Shown: positions 15,901 through 49,003 of the stretch, piece after piece
Layout: every line of letters starts with the position of its first letter
Position numbering within the stretch: the stretch's first letter is position 1
Source: Amia ocellicauda
Lineage: Eukaryota > Chordata > Actinopteri > Amiiformes > Amiidae
Length of the DNA stretch: 64,000 nucleotides
Direction of reading: 5' to 3'
NCBI RefSeq assembly: GCF_036373705.1
Contig: NC_089856.1
Span: 9,480,501 to 9,544,500, forward strand
The notes under the pieces: model-generated
Told to the model about the DNA's origin: nothing
Databases searched by the model: none
What the model saw: only the letters and a program-made list of their open reading frames with translations
Translations under genes and position numbers: made by a program

Positions 15901-18533
15901 CCTCCCTCCCCCACAGTGTCCAACTTATTTTCTCTTCTCCCCGTCTCCTATTAATAGTCTTCTTCAGAATAACCTGAGGTGTGCCAGTTACAGGATCAAC
16001 ACACGCATACAGAATCACTCACACACACAGACAGAGAGAGCAGCACTCCAGGCAGCCTTTGCTAAACCACTCAAAGAAAGGGAGGTGTAAGAGGGGACAA
16101 TCTAAAAACAAGAGGAGGGAGACAAGCCCTTTAGTGCAGAAAGAAAGGAGTGTATCTGTCACAGAAAGTCAAAACCGCACTGGACTTCTCTCCTTGGATT
16201 GTGAGCAACCTTAACGCAGAGCAACGGCCGTAACAGAGGCCAGGTCGGGTCATATCGGGCTAGCTGAACCACAGAAAGCACTAATTAAAGCAAAACATCC
16301 CCTTAAAAGGGGATTTTGAATAAGTTACAGCATATGTACAAGAAGGTATGATATAGATCTTTGAATCTAAAATGTCAGTTTGGTGTCAATTCCTTTCCAA
16401 TGTCTGAAGAACACAGGTTCGGTGTCACGAGCCACTAGTTTACCGATTAACCTGTATTTTTACAAGAAAAAAAATCAATAAGATATGAGCTGAGAGGGAA
16501 AAGACCCAGGTGCTAGCAAAACAATGGGATTTCCATCAAAGTTACATGCCTATCTTTAAAGTCAGTTAGATCTTTCCACAATGGTTAACTCTGACAACAG
16601 AAATATTTATAAAACAATTCCACTAACTAGCCAATAGGACTAAAGAGAACAAATGGTACAGACATGAATTCCGGACCACTAACTGGTCATCAGATCTTAC
16701 AAGTGAAAAATACTCCTAACTCAAACAGGTTCACCTACAGCTACGAATTAAGGGAACTAATGTCAGCCAAGTGCTTCTTTGAAGAGCTCTGATATGTTCA
16801 CAAGTACTCAAGTTTTTTAAATAAGGAAAACAAAATTCAGAACTATACAGCATTAAAAATAAAATAAAACTCCCTGCAAGTAACTGGAAAAGTTTTAAGA
16901 TTGCTCACAATGCAAACAAAAAGGAGAACAAAACTAAACGAGAAAAACATGCATGACCCCTTACCCCCTCCCTCATGAGTCCAACATGTCCACCCCCTCT
17001 CGCCAGGACAGTGAAGATACTAAGCTTAACATACGTTTTTTTTTTTTCTTTTTTGTCATTTTCTCCACTCCCTTGTCTCAAGCGAGGTTGTGCGAGAACA
17101 CGGATGGACACTTCTTAAAAATGTCTGTCAGGTTATTCCGATGAGGTGAGTGTAGGGCAACGCTGGCATGTGTGGGGGTAGGGTGGCAGGGGAGGGGGAG
17201 GGATGGAGAGAGAAGCTAGTCAGCAGTGTTTTCGAAGGCGAACAACTTAAAGGGGCAGTACCCTCTTATCAGACCTACGTGGTGGGCCAGGGTCATTGTA
17301 ATGCTAGGAGGACCTTTCAGTACCACGATTTATCTGGAGTGTTTTATGGTGGTGTTGGAGGCTGTTGGGATTCACCCTGCCACTCCACTACAACACTTGG
17401 CTGCAGCTAGTCCATGAGGGTTGTAACCCAGGGCAGCTGCAAACAAGGTTACCAGGGGAATGTGTGCATCCTGGGGTCTTTGGGCTCCCTACCCCCACCA
17501 CCCCGCTTTGAAGATTTCGGAGGAAGAGGAGTAACAGCAGACAAGACAAGGGGCACAGTCTTGCCTCGACCCCCTGAGCTTTGGCAAGGATCACAGACAA
17601 TCATGTCTTCGGCAAAGAACGGTCCGAGAAGCCCAGAGAGAGGGAAGGATGGATAAAATCACCTCTTCTGCGTGCCTCTCAGAAGGTTCTTGCTTACTCA
17701 GTAGTATTTACCAAAGCATCGTGGTTCTAAAAGGTGAAAGGAGGGGGTTTTTATATATATATTTTTTCTCTCTCTCCTCTAAACAGGCCTAGAAACTAGA
17801 AGGAACCTACACTTTTCCTAGTGTTAAAAAAAGTAGGCCTAGATGTTAGTAATTTTGCCCCAATCCGTTTCCTCAGAAAGCTGCCCAGGACTTGGGTAGG
17901 GGCGAGAGATGAAGCATCAGCCATATTGTTGATGGAACGGAGCATAAAATAAAAAAAAAAAAAAAAAAAAACAATGCTAGTGATCTCGATATCTTCCAAC
18001 GCATCCCACTCCAGCGCGGGCCTGGTGGGGCTGCTGCCGGGTGGGTGGAAATAAATATTTTGAGTGCAGCGGAGCGGAGTGCGTTGCCGAGACCGCGGAC
18101 ATCGAGCGCAAGAGATGTCAGAGTGAGCTGCCTAGTTCTGTCTCCAATGTTCAAGTTCACTGGATCCAGACTAAGAGTGCAAAGCTTACTGGGGACAGCG
18201 CTGGGGTCAAATGTACTAGATCAACTAATAATAATAACACTACACTATGAAGTCAGTATTGTGGGGGAATCTAGAATACGGTGTGAGAGACAAACTTGTG
18301 TGGGGGGCGTGTGCACGTAACGTGCGTGAACAGGAACCCCCCCTCCCCCAATTCCTTCTGAAAACAAATGGGAAAGAAAAAAAAACAAAGAAAAAAAGAG
18401 ACGGGGATAGTTTGGTTACGCCTATAGCGGTTTAAACGGAAGGCCCTTCTTGTTAAACTTGGATTGGTTTTAAAAGTGTACTGTCTCTTTAGGTTTTCAA
18501 CAGGGGGGTGCCTCTTCCTCTGGCCGGCCTGCT
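12926..18533 (-). other. CS 3' flank and probable long 3' UTR
   Basis: No coding exon recognised in 5.6 kb. The part from about 15850 to the CS stop is probably 3' UTR, because the first clear AATAAA found on the CS strand is at 15851-15856. Features are simple sequence only: a G-rich block at 13645-13662, a pyrimidine tract at 15870-15915, A-runs at 17949-17970 and a T-run at 17037-17048. The many open frames are short and mutually overlapping. Confidence 0.4.
15851..15856 (-). terminator. Candidate poly(A) signal for CS
   Basis: AATAAA on the minus strand, about 2.7 kb after the CS stop codon. I saw no AATAAA closer to the stop. Another lies near 14860. Confidence 0.3.
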
Positions 18534-40108
<21,575 letters not shown>

Positions 40109-40360
40109 GGTGTCTGTATGGGATGGTGATTTTCTTTAATTATTAAGCTGCCGGTGCACCACGGAGCTCGTTGAAGGTGCCCCTCCTGTTTCGATCGCAC
40201 TAGTGAAGGTTGAAAAAGGACTTGCGGCCGAAGGAAGACGCAGCTCGGATTGGACGGGCCCTGACGCGCTAATGGAGAGAAGGGGTCCCATTTGCCTGTC
40301 CATGCTACCGAGGACAGCGATTGGCTGCAGCCGCCGGCAACCTGCCAGCTGATTGGCCGG
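40109..40360 (-). promoter_or_regulatory. CS promoter with three CCAAT boxes
   Basis: The CpG-rich segment just upstream of the CS start codon carries three CCAAT boxes in forward orientation on the minus strand, at 40249-40253, 40320-40324 and 40352-40356. Clustered CCAAT boxes are typical NF-Y sites in TATA-less housekeeping promoters. The transcription start is not defined by the sequence; the 5' UTR probably occupies part of 40109-40230. Confidence 0.55.
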
Positions 40361-40975
40361 CGGGAATGGTGACGCTACTCAGTGGCTAGCTTTCGGAGCT
40401 GTCCGCCTATCTGCCTGAATTAAAAGTCCCATATACGTGAATTGTGTGTTTGCACAATTGTATTAAAACTGTTATGATTTGTTTTCTCTTCAATTCATTG
40501 CGTTAGATTTACTACATAAATATTATATCTCAAACGACATGAATGCCATAAAGTGTTTTATTTTCATGTAAATATAGTACAGGCACCCCGGTTATTACCA
40601 TTTCCTATACATGTTTATACTCGAGTTAATGTAGTATTCATAAACATATTATTTAAATAATGTGTGCTATGTCTGTTTTGCAGACGCTATTAAGAAAAAG
40701 TATATCGATATGCTAAGTGACCGCCTGCTGTTATCGATTAGATATTTAAGGGATTTCTACGTAACCTGCTGTTGACACTCATTAATCCGCGTACACATTA
40801 TGCACAACGTCAGGTCTATATACTACACAGACCTTTTTTTTCTGAATTCGCCACGAATTGGGGGAATGTGCGATGCCTTAAAATATAGCAAAGATCAGTG
40901 CAGCTGACCGTCTGCAATTATACATTGACATATATTACAACGCAAAGGTTTCAACTTCATTTACAAGTTCGTGTT
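40361..40975. other. Upstream flank of CS
   Basis: A-T-rich sequence beyond the CpG-rich promoter. No exon or repeat end recognised. Confidence 0.4.
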
Positions 40976-42276
40976 ATGGAGGTAAAGTTAGTTTTATATT
41001 CAAACATTCAGACATTCAACAAACATTTAAAGCAATTTAAAGCAGTCAAAAAATGAATAACTAATTCAGTGATTACAACAGAAACTTCAAAATAGATGTG
41101 ATTTATTCTAAAATTGTCTCTGAATTTCTGAATCAAAAATCTACTTGTATTTAATAGAAATAAATAAAGTCAATAATACTACATTTAAGGCCATACAAAA
41201 TCAGTAACTGTCACACATCTCACCTGATCCTCACAGAGAATTAATAATACAATATATATACAAAAATAAAATCTTGTGGGAAAGAATCTAAGCAAAATTT
41301 CAGAACGTTGCACCGCTATTCTTCTTCCTTTCTTGGTTTTCCATAAAGCATGACTATACTGGTAATTGCAAAAATGATTACATACTACAAAAGATCAAAT
41401 AAAATTCCTCTTGTTGGTCAGAAGGTGAATTATTGTGATATGGCATACATTGTAATTTCTACAGAGATTACATACTGAATGATACATCCACAATTGTCAC
41501 ACCTGTTATTCAATGGTCATGTTATAATTGTCGCATATGATATAATCTCAAACAGAATGTCCTGTATGTTCTGTCAGTTATATGTGTTTCTGTTATTCAT
41601 TTTGCAGATACAGTGTTCTAGCTGCCAGTGATGGTCCACACCTCGTGTCCGGGCATGAGCAAGAGAGGCTTCTGCACAGCAAGATAAGATGATCAGTGGA
41701 AGGGGCCTCTTTGCCATAAGAATCACAGTCAGTAAACAATGTTATTTTGCAGGGGAGGGAAATGTATGCCATATGACAATAATTTACCTTCTGACCAACA
41801 AGAGGAATTTGATTTGATGTTTTGTGGTACATAATCATTTTTTATGTTTTATGGAAAACCGAGAAAAGAGGAAGAATAGCGGTGTAACGTTCAGAAAGTT
41901 TGTTTAGATTCTTTCCCACAAGTCTTTTTTTCTTAATATACTGTATTAGTAATTCTCTGTGAGGATCAGGTGAGATGACATGATATGCTGAATTAACTAT
42001 GTACAATAAAGTAATTTTTGTGACAATCCATTAATTAGTTCTTGATTTACACACCAGAAATACAATATTATTGACTTTATTTCTATTAAATCAAAGTCAA
42101 TTTTGATTCAAAACAAAGGTTGTAAAAGTATTCCAGTCAATTTTAGTCAATCTAGTTTGAAATTTCTGTGGCAATCACTGAATTATGTATTGATTTTTTT
42201 TACTGCTTTAAATGACTATTGGTGAATGTCTGCTGAATGACTGAATGTTTGAATATAAAACTTACTTTACCTCCAT
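40976..42276. repeat. 1.3 kb imperfect palindrome upstream of CS
   Basis: The left arm (about 40976-41453) and right arm (about 41760-42276) are reverse complements at a level I judge by eye as 75-85%, with small indels, around a unique spacer of about 300 bp. Matched landmarks are ATGGAGGTAAAGT at both outer ends, CTCACCTGATCCTCACAGAG, GACTTGTGGGAAAGAATCTA (left arm AATCTTGTGGGAAAGAATCTA) and CCTCTTGTTGGTCAGAAGGT near the inner ends. No terminal target duplication was recognised and no coding frame is convincing. It could be two head-to-head repeats or a fold-back element. Confidence 0.85.
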
Positions 42277-42956
42277 GTCTGTGTTGCTGTGGTTATTTGA
42301 ATTAAAATAGTACCAGTCAAGTTTCTTACATGCAAAACTTTTACTAATAGTTTAAAATTGATTTTCTTCTATTTGTGCATGTATGTCAAAGTGTGAAGTT
42401 ATGATTGAACAGACTTTGCCCCTGCAAGGCAATTTAATGTGCCCATTTAGGGATAACTGCTTTCCCCTTGTGACCGTGAACTTACTGGTCAAACCAATTG
42501 CGCTGCTCCATGCGACATCCAGGTGAAAGCATTCAAACACCGAGAATAGAAAAGCCCTTCAGAGTTGGGCCCTAATTCACACTGTCAGGCTCACAAATCA
42601 GGACGAGGAAAAGCTATTTATATACCATTTCAGAGCCCGACCTTTTACCTAGAGAACACATAACAGGAGGGCAGTAGTTGGCCTTCTAGCTAGTCTACTC
42701 AAGGTGAAAAGCTTAACACACACACATATATAAGGAATTTTTATATACTCGTTAAAAAATAATCACAATTAACAGTTTAATATGAGAATGTCAGAAATAA
42801 GTTAGTGTATGTATATGTATGAACAAACACTATGTATTCCTCATACTAATATAAGCACTGTAGTTTGTTCTATATACTATAAACATCTATTGATTTGTAT
42901 TTGCGGTCTCAATGCTTTCGGCAATACCATGCATATACTATACATTATTCAGTATA

Positions 42957-44437
42957 CAGTGCCTTGAAAAAGTATTCAGCCCCCAACACTTTTTCCACAT
43001 TTTGTCTCCGATTCTTAATTTGAAATATGAAATTAGGATTTTGTCCCACTGATCTACAAAGCCTTGAGCACCATGTCAAATGAAAAGAAAACTTCCCAAA
43101 GTGTTCAACAATTTACTAAAAAATGTAAACGGAAATGATCAGATTAAAAAAAAAAAAAAAAAAGATTCATATACTTTGTAAGCCTAAATTTGCTCGGGCA
43201 CATTACCTCAAAAAGTCACAATTTGTTGATGGACTCCACCTATGTAAGAAATTACAGGATCACCTGCTTTAAAATAATCTGTGAGGATGAATTCTGCTCT
43301 CTCTATATGGTACCAAATGTATGGTAGAAGCTTTCAAAAGAGAGAATCAAAATTAAGATGAAATAGCATTCTGAGGAAGTTAGGGATGTGATTATAGAGA
43401 ACCACAAATCTGGGGAAGGGTACAAAACTATTTCAGAGGCATTGAACATCCCCAGAACTCAGTGTAGTCATATAGAAACTACCACCACACAACCTAGATC
43501 AAGCCACCCCTCTAAACTTAGTTGCCAGACAAGAAGGGCACTTCTTAGGGAAGCTACTGTGAGGCCAACTGTGATTCTGAATGAATTACAGAAGTCAGTA
43601 GCTGCGATGGACAATGATGTCTTAAGAATCTCCAGGGGCCTTTATGGGAGAGTGGCAAGAAAGAAGCCCTGGTTGAAAAAACAAAACAAAAAAAAACACA
43701 TATCCTTCCCCACAAAACACCACATAGAAGATACTGCAGTTATGTGGCAAAACATCTTGTGGTCTCATAACATTTAGCATGAATGTAAAGCATTATGTGT
43801 GGTGCAAATCTAACACTGCACATCAGCCAGGTAACACCATCCTCACTGTAAATATGGCGGTGGTAGCATCATGTTATGGGGATGCTTTTCAGCACCAGAG
43901 ACTGGCAATATTGTCAGGATTGATGGATGAATGAATGGCACACAATGCAGAGAAATCCTGGATAAAAATCTGCACCCCTCTGCCAAAAAACTCAAACTGC
44001 GAAGGAAGTTTGTCTTCTGTATCATCAACAGGACATTGATCCAAAGCACACTGCCAGAGCAACACTGGAGTGGCTTAAAATTAAGAAAATACACGTCCTT
44101 GAGTCCCCAACTAACTTTACACAGCTTGAGCAATTTTGCAAAGAGGAATGGGCAAATATTGCCCCATCACAGTGTGCATAGAGACTTACCCGAAAAGACG
44201 ACTGACTGTAATAGCTGCCAGAGGTGGTTTAGCCAAGTAAGGACCCAGTGGGATTAATACTTAAAAAATGACATTTCAGTTTTCATTTTTTATTATTTTA
44301 TTGTTACCATTTTTTTTCTTATTGGTTGGGGGCGGGGGGGGTGAAGTGTGTGACTCACAAATAAAAAATCCCTATCTAATGCATCAAAATCCCACTGAGG
44401 AGAAGTGCTGGTGGCCAAATAATTTTTGAAGGCACTG
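42957..44437 (+). mobile_element. Decayed Tc1-like element
   Basis: Ends CAGTGCCTTGAAAAAGTATT (after TA) and, on the other strand, CAGTGCCTTCAAAAATTATT match the ends of an old Tc1-like family common in fish. The interior holds plus-strand transposase remnants: a partial N-terminal region at 43388-43777 (GEGYKTISEALNIPR) and scattered later fragments, interrupted by stops, frameshifts and A-runs. It is a dead relic, older than the copies at 11703 and 36354. Confidence 0.8.
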
Positions 44438-45604
44438 CAGATCTCAGGAATTTTATCAACATCTACATTATGTGTTTAATTGTGACGTGTTTCACAGGAT
44501 ACCTATAGAATGCAGTGTATTTGTTTAATGTCCAACTCGTAAATGTGGTATAGACAATGCGACAGTGAACATGCTTTTATATTAGTCTCTTTCAGTGTTT
44601 CTAAAATTCTATATGAATGATGTAGGTCCTGTAAACAAATAATTTGGCTATATATCAAGGCAAAATACCTGTCACATCCCACATACTTAATTTTAACAAA
44701 AGAGAGAAAAGGCATTTTAGTCATTGATGTAGAAATATTTTTCTCAAAAAAGAAACTGTTTAATAAAAGAAAATCCCCTCTTATACAAAACAAGAGCAGA
44801 AAGATTTCAGCTGGAATGTAGAACCACCAGAGACAGAATCCTGTTACTATGTACATTGTCAATGTCAAAAGACTGGAGATTCACAGGCAAACATAAATTC
44901 AAGTTAAATACAGGGTAGTTTTGTACATGTTTCGATAGCTAGTATGTGAATGATATTTACAGCTCTGTAGAGCTGTAACCAGATCAATGCGGATTATCTG
45001 GATGAAAATCCTAATGGGGACATTATTTTGCCTTTCCTGAAAGTCATACAGAAAGGAGACATGTCTGTTTGGAGGAGCAGACTGAAGGATGTGGAAGGAT
45101 TTAAATTTCAACTTCACTCAAAGTTCAAAACAAAATTTAAAAAAAACAAAAAAAATAAAAAATAAAAATGCCATTTGTAATGGTTTCTACACAGAGACAG
45201 CTGGAGGAGTGTTGGTTTAGTTAAAGTACTCAGAGATGTCAAGTCAAATAAATCCCCTGCCCTAACATGAGTGTGACCCACTTAAGAGTCCAAGGCATTA
45301 ATGTACCCACAACCCCTTTCCCCATTCCACAAAACCCCGACAAATTTTTTCCTCTCTGAGACACCTTAACATTTCCCACCCCCACCCATGTCCACAGCTG
45401 TCCAGATGTGCCAGAGCAGGGAAGCCAAATGCCTAGATGCTTTATATTTGGGGAGGAAAAGCGTACATACAAAGGAAGATGGGGGGAAGATATGAAGATC
45501 TAATACCTGTGGTAAGCAACTCTAGTCCTGGATGTACTCAGTCTGGTTTCACTTGCATCATGAATGGATCAAACCTGATTTTGAGTAGTTAATTGGTCAC
45601 GATT

Positions 45605-45700
45605 TTGCCCTAGATGTAAATCAGAAGATAAACAGTCAATACAGCGAAAGCCTTGTGCCAGCTCAAATGACCTCAAACATCGATATACACAGAGAACTGT
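45605..45700. repeat. Dispersed repeat, copy A
   Basis: The segment with AGTCAATACAGCGAAAGCC, then CAGCTCAAATGACCTCAAAC, then ACACAGAGAACT is shared with 47147-47170 plus 47352-47429 in CNPY2 intron 3. Here it is contiguous. Confidence 0.7.
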
Positions 45701-45738
45701 TTTAAACAGGTTTTTTCCCCAGGGATTTTGAAATGTGG

Positions 45739-45744
45739 TTTATT
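45739..45744 (-). terminator. Candidate CNPY2 poly(A) signal
   Basis: AATAAA on the minus strand about 590 nt downstream of the CNPY2 stop codon, a plausible 3' UTR length. Confidence 0.35.
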
Positions 45745-46334
45745 TCACATTTAAAGAAAATTTTGAGGCATTTTGAGAAGAACCCCAAGTGTGTTGGTTT
45801 TGCCGTTGTCCAGCCCTGGTTAATTTTTGGGTATCATCAGTCAGGGACGAAAGGCCACGTTAGCATTGACTGAGCCAGTAAGTGGTTAGCAGGCTTCTTG
45901 TACTGTTACAAAATCAGTTTCTGCATTGTATAATGTTTCAAAATTAAGCTGTCTTATATAAAGCACTTTTTGTGATGCAGATTTATGATGTGTAGCCTTT
46001 ACACTATATCGTTTTTAATAGATCTGTGTTGAATACAAGTCACCCTGGTCTAAGGTATCAGATAACAACAACAGATCAGGGGGAAAAAAAAGTAAGGAGG
46101 TGTGTGGGAATAAAAAAATATTGATGAGGGAACCAGATGCCTGTGACTTGTAGACATGTGTGGTACAGCAGAGCTCTAGGTACCTGATCTGTAACACTGA
46201 GCTGTGTCTAGGATTGCACTGACTGGCAGATCTGAGAGCTGGGAGGGGCGGAGGGGGTCACTGGAAGGATGTCACAAAGTCACACCCCCTTCCCTCCCAG
46301 TAGAGGAGTCTCAGTGACTGGACTGGACTGGAGG

Positions 46335-49003
46335 TCAGAGTTCATCATGAGGTATGTACAGAGCATGGTCACACAGATCTGGGGGGGAGAGAGAGCAACA
46401 CAATCACCTTCAATATCAGGAAGAATCTGAACTCCAAAGCGTCTTGTGCGTATTTCAGCGTAGATGAGACTACAGGCTTTGTTATGCTACAACTGAAAAG
46501 TCAAATGCCGTTGAAATATATGCCAAGACCACTCTCACTCTCTCCTGATTGCTGGAGAGCCTTCACAGTGGCTGGTTTTCATTCCACCTCAAATGACACA
46601 TCCAATTAATCAATCATTCACTTCATTTCACAGTTTGTCAGAGAGAATTTGACCATAAAACCTGTGGGCCTCTCTGTGCAGGAGCAGCACAGAGGAACAG
46701 TGCTTAAAACTATTCAGACCTGTTGTAACCTTGAGTGAAGCACTTTACCCAGATTGTGCAAGTAAAATAAAACAAATCCATACTCACATGAGTTAGTTTG
46801 GATACAAGCACTAGCTACATGCATACATACATATATATAGAATAATATGAACTCATTAGCAAAGCAAGGGGGAGTCTACCTGTCCTTTTGCTGCATAGCT
46901 TGTCTTTGACGTTTTCCGTTTCATGGGCAAAAAACTCAATTAGTTCGTCTTCATTCTGCTCCACGATGGTCTCGCACTGTGAAATAATACAAGGATATAC
47001 GGTTTGAATACGAGAACTGGAATTCTAGGTGTAGGATGAAAAATAAAACCGTCTTAATGGAGCAAGTTCATCACACGATTAGAAAGAAGACGGCGAGTCA
47101 CTGGCCTTGAGACCAGACTTGGGGTCAAATGCTTCTGGAGTGGTTCTTGCCCTGCATGTGAATCAGAAGATTTTGTGACTGGTTTGTCACAGGCCCTCTT
47201 TAACGCCTGTAATCCACTTAACTGTGGCTCCACAAACAGCTCCATTGCAAAGCAGTGTAACTATCCATTTCAGCTGTAGTCAGAAATGGAGCCAGTCGGC
47301 AGCCTTAGTTACACCGTAAGGAGGTTGTAATTGTGTTGGCTACGCAGATGGTGATAAACTGTCAATACAGCGAAAGCCTCAGCTGAGCCAGCTCAAATAA
47401 CCTCAAGCATCAATGTGCACAGAGAACTCTGACAAACAATTTAGAAGTATTCTGAGAAAATCACGAAGTTTTCTTTTCCTATTGAATTGGTAAGTGCCTT
47501 GATGCCATTTGTTTGATGTGGTCTTTACTAAGGCGATTAGTGAACAGATTCATTTTAATCAGGTTCCTAATTAAATACAGAAATAAAATGATTTCTTTAC
47601 AGATATTTTTAGGTTAATCTATTTAATATTTAGATCTATACTTGGATTCATCCCAGGTTTCCAGCAGAGTGACACGAGTGTCATTATTTTAAAAGAATAT
47701 GTTCTAGCCCCTCTGATGCACAGTTCAGGGAAGTGGCTCTGATGGATTACTACACTTGCAGGTAACCATTTAAAGTGCCAGAATAGACTCATCGTTCAAG
47801 ACACACTGCATGGCTACCCCGGCGTAATGACAGAAGACACTGTGCGTTCGAAGTTGCACATGGGGACTTACAGCAAACTTGAGGCTGGCGGTGACCTGGG
47901 TGTCCAACTTGGTCTGGGACAGGTCCATCTTCTTGCCGTCCCGGGACAAGATGCGCTCGTAGGTCTTGCGGTCGGAGACGGGGTCCACCCTCTCCCCATA
48001 CTCGGTCATCCTCTCACAGACCACCTCCATCAGCTCCATGAGGTTGGCCTCGGAGCGGGCAAAGGGCACCTGGGAAGGTGGAGTGCCAACATTGGGAGAA
48101 ATGCCCTGCACTGAAGGCTGCACAGCTCTGGGCAACAGCCACCAGCTTAAGAAGAAACAGGGATCTGTAAACCTGGGCCTTGAGAGCTCGAGGATCTCCA
48201 AGTCTACATTCCAGGTGACTTAGCTGGTCCAATTTGAGTTATTAGAAAAAAGTTGTAATTTTTCCTCTCTGTACCATTGACTGTTGACAGTTAATTACAT
48301 CAGCAGGTAAGCAGCTCTGTAGAACCAGGTTAGTAGAGACCTTTTGTGGAAAGTCTAGCATGTTTCTCACTGTCTGGCTAAGTCAGTAATAAGTACTTGC
48401 CTCTGTAACCGACTGGCTGCCATCAGGGTTGATCCTGAACGATCCCGTTTGGATCATTTTCTTGGGATCCACTTGGGAGATCGCCCATTCCATCTCATCC
48501 ACCAAAGCCCTGCAGGCTGAGACACACAGATGCACACACAGAGAACGGAGGATAATTCATACTTTACATTTTCAATCATTTCATATTCGGTTTGTGAAAG
48601 AAATCCTCAATGTTTAGTGTGACAAATTCCAAGTCTCAATGAAATCGCAAATCTATTATTAAGCGTCTGGATTTGCTGCACATTAAACATTTTCTATATA
48701 TTTTTGACATATTAACAGGCTGAGTTTCAAAGTTATCTGTTCCTGTGTACATATCCAATAAACCACAGCTATGGTTAATAAAAAATAAAGACATTTCCTA
48801 AACCAATATTGTCTTGACTTGTCTTGTCTGAATTGACAAACTGACTATAATGTTTCTGCAGAGTTGGACCCATTATTGGGAATCTGTGTACCTCCACAGC
48901 GCATGTCCTGTCCATGCCTACCACGACCGTGACTGACATGTGGGAGAGCTAGGAGCAGACAGACAGACAGGCACACAGACAGTGCCCTCACACCACCCTT
49001 CAT
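46335..49003 (-). CDS. cnpy2: CNPY2 (canopy 2), ER saposin-like protein with HDEL
   Basis: An ER-resident canopy-family protein. Family members act in folding and trafficking of receptors and in signalling; CNPY2 is also known as MIR-interacting saposin-like protein. Coding exons in order: 48892-49003 (ATG), 48401-48516, 47872-48069, 46880-46976, 46335-46378 (TGA); 188 residues (human 182). A signal peptide (VRALSVCLSVCLLLALPHVS) is followed by six saposin-type cysteines at 36, 39, 94, 143, 170 and 177 (RCGACRALVDEMEW, VVCERM, FACETIV, KLCSKRTDLCDHAL), and the C-terminus is HDEL, an ER-retrieval signal. The second coding intron uses a GC donor (GAG|GCAAGT); the others are GT-AG. The first coding exon extends upstream to an acceptor at 49033-49034, so a non-coding 5' exon exists. 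CNPY2 is chosen over CNPY1 because CS lies beside it. Confidence 0.95.
47147..47429. repeat. Dispersed repeat, copy B, interrupted
   Basis: Matches copy A (45605-45700) in two blocks, 47147-47170 and 47352-47429, separated by about 180 bp of unrelated sequence. It lies in CNPY2 intron 3. Confidence 0.65.

Larger units (their letters stand above)
44438..46334 (-). other. CNPY2 3' flank and probable 3' UTR
   Basis: No coding exon recognised. It contains a dispersed-repeat copy at 45605-45700 and a candidate CNPY2 poly(A) signal at 45739-45744. A repeat with a hAT-like end motif (CAACTCTAGTCCTGG near 45508) may surround the dispersed repeat, but its other end is unclear. Confidence 0.4.

Noticed and set aside
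44503..44868. 121-codon minus-strand open frame downstream of the Tc1 relic
   Set aside because: A-T-rich, no recognisable motif, no splice context.
48377..48429. Canonical GT donor (TCG|GTTACA) for the CNPY2 second coding intron
   Set aside because: It would delete V-T-E, which is retained in the human protein, and has poor consensus; the GC donor fits better.
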